Source of the DNA: Endozoicomonas elysicola
GTDB taxonomy: Bacteria > Pseudomonadota > Gammaproteobacteria > Pseudomonadales > Endozoicomonadaceae
Assembly: GCF_000710775.1 (NCBI RefSeq)
Contig: NZ_JOJP01000001.1
Span: forward strand, 2,906,744-2,970,743
DNA length: 64,000 nucleotides
Direction of reading: 5' to 3'
Position numbers and translations under genes: made by a program. Position 1 is the stretch's first letter. Each line of letters opens with the position of its first letter. Of this stretch, positions 57,555 through 64,000 are shown in pieces. Under the pieces are notes generated by a model, which did not search any database, was not told the origin of the DNA, and saw only the letters and a program-made list of their open reading frames with translations.

Positions 57555-58895
57555 ATGCGCTTTAAACGTAGTACCTCAAATCCATTCTTCCTGAATGAGG
57601 ATGTGCGTATTGAGGCGCTTTCCCATGATGGTAGGGGGATTGCCCGCTACCAGGGAAAAACCCTGTTTGTTGATGGCGCATTACCGAATGAAGTAGTCCG
57701 GGTTCAGGTTGTTGAAGATAAGCGACGATTCATGAATGCACGCGTCAAAGAAATCCTCACTCCTTCACCTGAGCGTCGTGATCCTGAATGCCAGCACTTT
57801 CGTCAATGTGGGGGCTGCAGCTTGCAATACTGGTCTCATGAGGGACAACTCAGTAGCAAGCAGCAGATAGTCCTTGATCAGTTACGACGTTTTGCCAATA
57901 TAAGTCCAGAGTATATTGATGAATCGCTGGTTTCTCCTCCCTATGGATACCGTTATCGGTGCCGTCTGGCCATACGCTGGCTAAAAGGGAGTCTTCAGCT
58001 TGGTTTCCGTGAAAAGGCCAACAATACCATTTGTGTTATTGAAGACTGCCCGGTTCTGGCAGAGCCTTTGCAAGAAATACCTGCACTTCTGAAGTCATTT
58101 CTGCCAATGTTGAAAGGCCGTGAAGCGATTACACATGCAGAGTGTTTCCTTGCGGAGAATGGCCGAGGGTTACTGCTGCGTCATATCAAGCCTTTGATAG
58201 AAAGGGATCAGGAGCTCTTAAGAGCGTTTGCGGCTTCTCATCAGCTCTTCCTCTATCTGCAGGGAAGTCCTGAGAGGATTGATCCTTTTTATCCGAAAGA
58301 TGGTCATGAAAAGCTTTATTACTCATTACCGGGCTCAGATTTAAAGTTGTATTTCAGACCTCAGGATTTTACCCAGGTCAACTGGACGATAAATCAAGCC
58401 ATGGTTAATCAGGCCATTGAATGGCTCAGTCCAAAACCCTCAGATAAGATACTGGATCTATTCTGTGGCCTTGGTAATTTCTCATTGCCGTTGGCCAGAA
58501 AATCAGCGCATGTGACGGGTGTGGAAGGCTCGCAGAGTTCGGTGGCTCAGGCTTGCAGGAATGCTGAGCTGAATGGTTGTGCCAACACGCATTTTTATCA
58601 GACTGATCTGGCCAGTAATTTCAGTTCAGAAATATGGGCTAGAGAGCGATATGATATTGTTGTCATGGATCCGCCAAGGGCTGGTGCTGATTTTTTGGTT
58701 GGTCAGTTGAATAATATACTGCCTGACCGGTTGTTGTATATTTCCTGTAATCCGGCGACACTGGCAAGAGATGCAGGTGCCCTGACATCATACGGCTTCA
58801 AGCTGCATCGCTTATGCGTAATGGACATGTTTCCACAAACAGCACATGTGGAGTCTATGGCTCTGTTTATTCGGGCGAAATCTATCAGAGCGTAG
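57555..58895 (+). CDS. rlmD: 23S rRNA (uracil-1939-C5)-methyltransferase RlmD
   Basis: RumA/RlmD methyltransferase. N-terminal TRAM domain, a four-cysteine iron-sulfur motif beginning CQHFRQCGGC, SAM-binding motif LDLFCGLGNF, PDPPR-type DPPRAG and catalytic Cys in SCNPATLARD. Start at ATG 57555 (446 aa; E. coli 433) because GGAAG lies 6 nt upstream; a GTG at 57528 would add nine unconserved residues. Confidence 0.95.
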   Translation: MRFKRSTSNPFFLNEDVRIEALSHDGRGIARYQGKTLFVDGALPNEVVRVQVVEDKRRFMNARVKEILTPSPERRDPECQHFRQCGGCSLQYWSHEGQLSSKQQIVLDQLRRFANISPEYIDESLVSPPYGYRYRCRLAIRWLKGSLQLGFREKANNTICVIEDCPVLAEPLQEIPALLKSFLPMLKGREAITHAECFLAENGRGLLLRHIKPLIERDQELLRAFAASHQLFLYLQGSPERIDPFYPKDGHEKLYYSLPGSDLKLYFRPQDFTQVNWTINQAMVNQAIEWLSPKPSDKILDLFCGLGNFSLPLARKSAHVTGVEGSQSSVAQACRNAELNGCANTHFYQTDLASNFSSEIWARERYDIVVMDPPRAGADFLVGQLNNILPDRLLYISCNPATLARDAGALTSYGFKLHRLCVMDMFPQTAHVESMALFIRAKSIRA

Positions 58896-58932
58896 TGAAT
58901 TAGTAGGTAGCTTTTCTGGCAACAATATTAAA

Positions 58933-58960
58933 TCCGGAATGCCGGGCACGGGATGCCGGA
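58933..58960. repeat. Short inverted repeat before relA
   Basis: TCCGG ... CCGGA arms with an inner GCCGGGCACGGGATGCCGG. It resembles a REP-type palindrome in the 149-nt gap between rlmD and relA. Could end the rlmD transcript; no T-run. Confidence 0.4.
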
Positions 58961-59044
58961 CAACCAAAACGCCATACCTGAACTTTGAGCAAGGGGAAGG
59001 TTGATAATGGTGTTATTTATATAGAAAGAGACGGAATGGAATAG

Positions 59045-61294
59045 ATGGTTAAGGTTAGAGAGGATCAGCCCCAGCACTATGACGGTAGTGTCGATTTGGG
59101 TGCCTGGCTGAATCGCCTTCAGGAACGTTATGGTGTCGGTGATACGGACAGTCTGAGAGAGGCCTGTGAACTGGCTCGTCAGGCTGAGCTGCTTGCTATG
59201 CAGCAAAGTTCAGCTGATGACACTGTCTGGCCAACGGGGAAAGGTTGTTTTCGAACCGGGCTGGAGATGGCAGAAATCCTGGCCGAGCTGAAACTGGATA
59301 TGGATACCCTGGTTGCAGCCGTTCTCTACCGAGCCGTCCGTGAAGCTAAGTTACCTCTTGCTCAAGTTGAGGAAAACTTCGGAAGTGTGGTAGCCGGATT
59401 AATCAAGGATGTTCAAGGCATGGCTGCCATCAGTAATATTCAGAATCCGCGACGACAGGTGTTGGATCATCGGCAGGACCAGCTTGAAAAGGTCCGGAAA
59501 ATGCTGGTTTCCATCATTGATGATGTTCGTGTAGCTTTGATTAAACTGGCTGAGCGAACCTGTGCAATTCGAGCAGTTCAGCATGCCAGTAAGGAGAAAC
59601 GACAGCGGGTTGCCCGGGAAGTCTTTGAGATCTATGCTCCGCTGGCTCACCGACTTGGCATTGGTTACATCAAGTGGGAATTGGAAGATCTCTCATTCCG
59701 TTATCTGAAACCTCACGACTACAAAAAAATTGCCAAGCTGTTGGATGGTAAGCGACTTGATCGCCAGAAGTACATAACTGATGTCGTCGATACGATGAAA
59801 TCCTCATTGTCTGAGGCCAGTATTGAGGGTGATGTTAACGGTCGGGTAAAGCACATCTACAGTATCTGGCGCAAGATGAGACGGAAAAATGTCGATTTCC
59901 GTGATCTCTATGATATTCGTGCTGTCCGCATACTTACCCATGAAGTGCGTGATTGCTATGCGGCTCTGGGCGTGGTTCATTCCCTGTGGAATCATATTCC
60001 CAAAGAGTTTGATGATTACATTGCTACGCCTAAAGAAAATGGCTATCGCTCTTTGCATACGGCCGTTTTTGGTCCCGAAGGAAAAACCCTCGAAGTTCAG
60101 ATACGAACCCATGATATGCACGAAGAGGCAGAATTGGGTGTTTGTGCGCACTGGAAGTATAAGGGGACAGATGTTAATAGCCGCAGTGATAGCTATGAAG
60201 AAAAAATCTCATGGTTGCGGCAGGTTATGGAGTGGCATGAAGACCTCGGTGATCTCGGTGAACTGGGGGGGCAATGGCGAGCGGATGTTGAACCTGATCG
60301 AATTTATGTGTTCACCAAAGATGGTCATGTGGTAGACCTTTCGGTTGGCTCAAGCCCTATTGATTTTGCTTACCGGATACATTCTGAAGTAGGCAGTCGC
60401 TGCCGTGGAGCTAAAGTCGCTGGTCGTATTGTGCCACTGAACCATAAGCTGAAGACGGGAGATCAGGTTGAGATTCTCACTGCTCCCAATGCCCGGCCGA
60501 GTCGTGACTGGCTGAATCCTGATCTCGGCTATGTCACTACCAGCCGTGCCAGGGCAAAAATTACCAGTTGGTTCAAGAAACAGGATCGTGACGCCAATAT
60601 TGCAGATGGGCAGAGCCTTCTGGAAATTGAACTCAAACGACAAGCGTTGAATGGTGTTAATTACAACGAGCTCGCGCTAGCCGTCAACTGTCTTGCTCCA
60701 GATGACATGTTTGCCGGCATTGGTGCCGGGGATATAAAGCTTCGTCATGTGGTATCACTGGCCCAGAAGCAGGTGGCTCCCGAAGAAGAGAAGTCTTTTG
60801 AAATTCGGACCAAGCCTCAACAGGAACGTTTGTCAGACAGTACCATTAATATTGATGGTGTTGGAAACCTGCTGACTCAGATGGCAGGCTGCTGTCAGCC
60901 AGTCCCCGGTGATCCGATTATCGGCTACATCACTGTTGGCCGAGGAGTGACGATTCATCGTCAAGACTGTAATACGGCGCTTTCTCTTCGTAGTCGTGAA
61001 CCCGAGCGCTTGATTGAAGTGAACTGGGGAACCAGGCCGGACTACAGTTATCCGGTGGATGTCATGATTACGGCTTATGACCGTCCAGGGTTGTTGAGAG
61101 ATATTACGGTAGTACTGGCCAATGATAAGGTCAACGTGCTGTCGATGCAGACTCGAACCAGTAAGGAGGAGCATTTGGCCAGTATGTTATTAACTATGGA
61201 AGTGTCCAGCCTTGAGAATCTGGGACGGTTGTTGGCGAAAGTTAGTCAGTTGCCCAATGTTATTGAAGCCGTCCGTCACCGTAAAATGAGCTGA
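59045..61294 (+). CDS. relA: GTP pyrophosphokinase (ppGpp synthetase I) RelA
   Basis: Ribosome-associated (p)ppGpp synthetase of the stringent response, 749 aa (E. coli 744). The N-terminal hydrolase-like domain is inactive: the HD pair of SpoT is replaced (VLYRAVREAK). Synthetase domain around residues 255-375 with YDIRAVRI and ENGYRSLHT; TGS domain about 420-480; a conserved zinc-finger-like GCCQPVPGDPI segment; ACT domain at 670-745. In the rlmD-relA-mazG order known from Pseudomonas. A palindrome (61307-61327) follows. Confidence 0.97.
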   Translation: MVKVREDQPQHYDGSVDLGAWLNRLQERYGVGDTDSLREACELARQAELLAMQQSSADDTVWPTGKGCFRTGLEMAEILAELKLDMDTLVAAVLYRAVREAKLPLAQVEENFGSVVAGLIKDVQGMAAISNIQNPRRQVLDHRQDQLEKVRKMLVSIIDDVRVALIKLAERTCAIRAVQHASKEKRQRVAREVFEIYAPLAHRLGIGYIKWELEDLSFRYLKPHDYKKIAKLLDGKRLDRQKYITDVVDTMKSSLSEASIEGDVNGRVKHIYSIWRKMRRKNVDFRDLYDIRAVRILTHEVRDCYAALGVVHSLWNHIPKEFDDYIATPKENGYRSLHTAVFGPEGKTLEVQIRTHDMHEEAELGVCAHWKYKGTDVNSRSDSYEEKISWLRQVMEWHEDLGDLGELGGQWRADVEPDRIYVFTKDGHVVDLSVGSSPIDFAYRIHSEVGSRCRGAKVAGRIVPLNHKLKTGDQVEILTAPNARPSRDWLNPDLGYVTTSRARAKITSWFKKQDRDANIADGQSLLEIELKRQALNGVNYNELALAVNCLAPDDMFAGIGAGDIKLRHVVSLAQKQVAPEEEKSFEIRTKPQQERLSDSTINIDGVGNLLTQMAGCCQPVPGDPIIGYITVGRGVTIHRQDCNTALSLRSREPERLIEVNWGTRPDYSYPVDVMITAYDRPGLLRDITVVLANDKVNVLSMQTRTSKEEHLASMLLTMEVSSLENLGRLLAKVSQLPNVIEAVRHRKMS

Positions 61295-61306
61295 TTAGTA
61301 CAACTA

Positions 61307-61327
61307 TTCCCACGCATTGCGTGGGAA
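61307..61327. repeat. Palindrome between relA and mazG
   Basis: Perfect 10-bp arms TTCCCACGCA / TGCGTGGGAA with one central T. This sequence type is a frequent extragenic palindrome in gammaproteobacteria. It starts 12 nt after the relA stop and ends 41 nt before the preferred mazG start, so it may act as a 3' stabiliser or terminator. Confidence 0.7.
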
Positions 61328-61368
61328 TGCCTCCTTTTAGTGGTATCGAATGTTTGCAGGAGTCTGGT

Positions 61369-62178
61369 TTGTCCCATTCCATTGATGAGCTTATCACTTT
61401 GATGGCCAGGCTTAGAGATAAAGAGCATGGTTGCCCCTGGGATCTTAAGCAGTCTTTCGAGACTATTGCTCCATATACTTTAGAAGAAGCCTGTGAGGTC
61501 GCTGAAGCGATTGAGCGACAAGATTATTTGAATCTCAGGGAAGAGTTGGGAGACCTGTTATTTCAAGTGATTTTCCATGCCCAGATGGCATCGGAAAGCG
61601 AGCTTTTTAACTTCACAGATATTACCGAAGGATTATTGGCAAAGCTTTTGCGCCGGCATCCTCATGTATTTCCTGATGGTAGCCTTGAATCATTTTCTTC
61701 TCCAGACAAGCTGTCACCCGAGGAGGTCAAGCAGAAGTGGCAGGAAATAAAAGCAGAGGAAAAAAAGCAGAAGGGACAAAAGCTATCTGAGTCTGCGCTG
61801 CCAGATGATCTGCCAGGCACATTACCAACCTTACAACGTGCAGAGAAAATTCAGGCTGCAGCGGCAAGAGTGGGTTTTGACTGGCCAGAGGCTGAATTGG
61901 TATTTGACAAAATTCAGGAAGAGCTGGCTGAAATCCACGAAGCAAGAGCAGAAAGTCAGGAGCGAATTTCAGAAGAAGTTGGTGACCTGTTATTTGCCTG
62001 TGTCAATCTTGCCCGTCACCTTGGGGTTGATGCCGATATGTCCTTGCGGAAGGCATGCCATAAATTTGATGGGCGCTTTCGCAAAATGGAAGCGCTTGCC
62101 GCAACCAATGATCGGGCTTTTGAGCAGTTAACATTAGAAGAAATGGAAAACTACTGGCAGCAGATAAAGAGTGAATAG
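61369..62178 (+). CDS. mazG: Nucleoside triphosphate pyrophosphohydrolase MazG
   Basis: Hydrolyses NTPs to NMP and PPi, lowering ppGpp and sanitising the nucleotide pool; 269 aa (E. coli 263). Two MazG domains with the metal-binding EExxE and ExxD patterns (EEACEVAEAI, EELGDLLFQVIFH; EELAEIHEA, EEVGDLLFACVN). The start is a TTG at 61369, chosen because AGGAG sits 6 nt upstream and the family N-terminus begins here; the longer frame to a GTG at 61321 would begin inside a palindromic repeat. Sits directly after relA, as in E. coli relA-mazEF-mazG, but without mazEF. Confidence 0.93.
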   Translation: MSHSIDELITLMARLRDKEHGCPWDLKQSFETIAPYTLEEACEVAEAIERQDYLNLREELGDLLFQVIFHAQMASESELFNFTDITEGLLAKLLRRHPHVFPDGSLESFSSPDKLSPEEVKQKWQEIKAEEKKQKGQKLSESALPDDLPGTLPTLQRAEKIQAAAARVGFDWPEAELVFDKIQEELAEIHEARAESQERISEEVGDLLFACVNLARHLGVDADMSLRKACHKFDGRFRKMEALAATNDRAFEQLTLEEMENYWQQIKSE

Positions 62179-62253
62179 TTAGCATTGAACTCACAGGGAT
62201 AAACCCTTATGTGCTTACAGTGCTCAGTCTGGCGATGTTAATTAATTGATGGG

Positions 62254-62706
62254 TTAGGCTTTAGATTTTTTTGCTAATAGTTTATCAAGATTATTGGCGA
62301 AATCCTGACGGTCACTTTGGCTGATGGCTGAGACTCCACCCGTTTGAATACCGCTAGATCTTAGCGTATCCATAAAGTCCCGCATATTCAGTCGTGCCCT
62401 GATATTGCTTTCGGTATATAGCTCGCCTCGCGGGTTTAATGCTAATGCACCTTTTTCAATGACTTCGGCTGCTAGAGGAATGTCAGCGGTAATGACTAAG
62501 TCGTCACTGGTGATGCGTTTGACTATTTCACTATCCGCGACATCAAAACCAGAACTTACCTGCATGAATTTGATGTATTTAGACTTTGCCACTTGTAAAA
62601 AATGATTCGCCACAAAAGTTGTTGGTGTTTTCGTACGCTCAGCCGCCCGGTATAAAATTTCTTTTATTACCAGAGGACAGGCATCAGCATCGACCCATAT
62701 TTCCAT
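62254..62706 (-). CDS. yaiI: UPF0178 family protein YaiI
   Basis: A 150-aa protein of the YaiI/YqxD family (UPF0178) with the signature IWVDADACP at the N-terminus and a NYN/PIN-like fold. Function is not established; family members are predicted nuclease-like. The start has no obvious strong ribosome binding site. Stands alone between mazG and the hydrolase gene. Confidence 0.9.
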   Translation of the reverse strand: MEIWVDADACPLVIKEILYRAAERTKTPTTFVANHFLQVAKSKYIKFMQVSSGFDVADSEIVKRITSDDLVITADIPLAAEVIEKGALALNPRGELYTESNIRARLNMRDFMDTLRSSGIQTGGVSAISQSDRQDFANNLDKLLAKKSKA

Positions 62707-62804
62707 CGTAAAATTCCAGTGCTGATATGAGCAATTATTTTATTCTCTTAGAGCCTGATTAATCCAGTAACATTTCTGGTGTTCTTTGGCGCAGAAAAAA
62801 ACTG

Positions 62805-62874
62805 ACCACAGAGACCGCAAAGAGCATTTAGGGAGAGAGTTTCTTTCCTTTGTGCTCTTGGTGGTCTTTGTGGT
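62805..62874. repeat. Long palindromic intergenic element, copy B
   Basis: A 70-bp imperfect palindrome: left arm ACCACAGAGACCGCAAAGAG, right arm (reverse complement) ACCACAAAGACCACCAAGAG. Sequence and structure match copy A at 22149-22220. It lies after the hydrolase stop and before the yaiI promoter region. Confidence 0.75.
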
Positions 62875-62888
62875 GCTATTTTTACATC

Positions 62889-64000
62889 CTAAGATTCATT
62901 AGCAACTAAAGTCATTGAGCGATCAAAATTCTTTTTGAGGAAGCTTAATAAATCACTGTACGCCTGCTGCTTGGTTTCATCATCATTACCAATCAGGTAT
63001 CCGTACTTAAGGCAGTCCTTATACTTTGGTCCACTCTTCAGGCGTGAAGCAATTCTCTCTTCCCGTGTAGGCTGGTCTGAAAGCTTTAAAATGTGTTCAC
63101 CATTGATAAGAGGGAAGCCTTTTGGATCATAGGTAACTTCGCAACCGGCAATATAAGGGGCATCTTCTTTCAGAGCCTGAGGAGCAAGATTTTCCCAGGA
63201 ATGACCAGCTCCCTGATAAATAATGCTGTTTACATCCACGTTCAGTGCACGCAGCTCTTTTTCCCGGGCTGCACAGGCTTTCAGTTCATTAGAGAAGTCT
63301 TCTGTGCCTCTGAGGGTTAACAGGGGTTTACCATTGGTGGCCTGAGTGCCGAGGTTCTGAAAGCAGGGGCCGTAGACATCGACGTATAAACTGAAGCCAT
63401 CGGTTCCTGGTGCAAGAATGTTGTGGAAACGCTCATCCATCGCAAGCCTGCTCGCCATGCCGCCATATGAAAAGCCCATGACCCCAATTTTTGAGCCATC
63501 AACCAAAGGGCTGCTTTGCAGCAGTTTATAAACTGAATAAGCATCGGTAATGACATCAAACTCGGTGACTGCATTCACCTTCATCATATAGTTGGTGTCT
63601 TCAGTAACTCCACGGGGTTGGTAATAGTCAACAACTACAGCCGCTATGCCATTTTCATTAAGGAGCTTGGCGTACTCATGCTCCCGACCGGGAGATATTC
63701 CTCCACTGCCGTGTAGGATAACCATTGCCGGTACAGGCTGATCGCTAGTGGCAATATCAGGTATATAAAGGTGTCCCATTCCAGTGGTAGGTCTGGCGTC
63801 TTCCATGTTGTTCAACAAGACATCCAGATCGAATGGTGTAGCGCTTTGATAGTAGATGGTGCCGGTTGAGTTTTCATCCAGTTGGGCTATGGGTTCTGGA
63901 TAATCAGGAAATGACGGAAAGATAAGGCCGACCAGAAAGGCTTGAACCGCCGTGATCTGTAGTAACCCTGCTGTAGCAACAACCAGGGCAAGCAGACTGA
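62889..64000 (-). CDS. Alpha/beta hydrolase (dienelactone hydrolase-like), truncated by the window
   Basis: The reading frame stays open from its stop at 62889 to the right window edge, so the gene is partial at its 5' end; at least 370 residues. The visible N-terminus is hydrophobic (SLLALVVATAGLL ... ITAVQAFLVGLIFP), suggesting a membrane anchor or signal. Catalytic elements of the DLH-type fold: oxyanion loop LHGSGGIS, nucleophile elbow GFSYGG and a late GHSWEN histidine. Substrate unknown. A shorter start at 63818 (TTG) would lose the hydrophobic leader and is unlikely. Confidence 0.85.
   Translation of the reverse strand, partial: SLLALVVATAGLLQITAVQAFLVGLIFPSFPDYPEPIAQLDENSTGTIYYQSATPFDLDVLLNNMEDARPTTGMGHLYIPDIATSDQPVPAMVILHGSGGISPGREHEYAKLLNENGIAAVVVDYYQPRGVTEDTNYMMKVNAVTEFDVITDAYSVYKLLQSSPLVDGSKIGVMGFSYGGMASRLAMDERFHNILAPGTDGFSLYVDVYGPCFQNLGTQATNGKPLLTLRGTEDFSNELKACAAREKELRALNVDVNSIIYQGAGHSWENLAPQALKEDAPYIAGCEVTYDPKGFPLINGEHILKLSDQPTREERIASRLKSGPKYKDCLKYGYLIGNDDETKQQAYSDLLSFLKKNFDRSMTLVANES

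Overview
This 64 kb window is a chromosomal, mostly core-genome segment of a gammaproteobacterium. The gene order rpoE(algU)-mucA-mucB-rseC-mucD-lepA-lepB-DUF4845-rnc-era-recO-pdxJ-acpS, the neighbouring nadB/ygfX/sdhE/ygfZ, and the run gacS/barA-cysM-rlmD-relA-mazG are typical of Pseudomonas and its marine relatives in the Oceanospirillales. Moderate GC, several large sensor kinases and a few unrecognised proteins would fit an Endozoicomonas-like marine bacterium. That genus-level suggestion is inference; the class assignment is solid. I see no insertion sequence, prophage, CRISPR array, integron or plasmid replication gene.

Layout. 1-400: two tandem initiator tRNA-Met genes (minus strand) behind a consensus sigma-70 promoter; a further copy probably lies just outside the left edge. 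395-8068: acetyl-CoA synthetase (acs), an unknown 345-aa protein, and a convergent sensor/regulator pair of the CrbS/CrbR type, which in Vibrio and Pseudomonas controls acs (the acetate switch). 8238-14873: an unknown membrane protein, a PlsC-like acyltransferase, SOS-controlled dinB with a clear LexA box, a PqiA-domain protein, recJ and a lipase-like protein. 14972-22119: hom-thrC (threonine synthesis), cytoplasmic asparaginase, an NhaC antiporter and an SDF-family symporter. 22235-31391: a compact recC-recB-recD operon with overlapping genes. 31471-37700: a small orphan protein and a 1935-aa BvgS/EvgS-like hybrid kinase with three periplasmic binding modules and no adjacent response regulator. 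37766-41351: ygfZ, sdhE-ygfX, nadB. 41352-46477: a 587-bp regulatory region with a perfect FNR/ANR-type box and a sigma-E promoter, then the envelope-stress operon. 46707-53450: translation, secretion, RNA processing and cofactor genes. 53509-64000: BarA/GacS sensor kinase, cysM, rlmD, relA, mazG, a UPF0178 protein and a truncated alpha/beta hydrolase running off the right edge.

How the genes connect. Acetate use and its two-component control are clustered; DNA repair is represented by dinB, recJ, recBCD and recO; the sigma-E operon carries the sigma factor, anti-sigma factor, its RseB and RseC modulators and the periplasmic protease; global regulation is represented by RelA and BarA/GacS.

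I did not find a clear new multi-gene system. The most worthwhile leads are the acs-CrbSR cluster, the triple-sensor orphan kinase, a terminator placed only about 14 nt upstream of the lepA start codon, a perfect FNR-type box between nadB and rpoE, a 27-codon ORF with a very strong ribosome binding site inside the sigma-E operon, an initiator tRNA with U1/U72 in place of C1/A72, and the unknown proteins at 2759-3796, 8238-8948 and 13632-14873.
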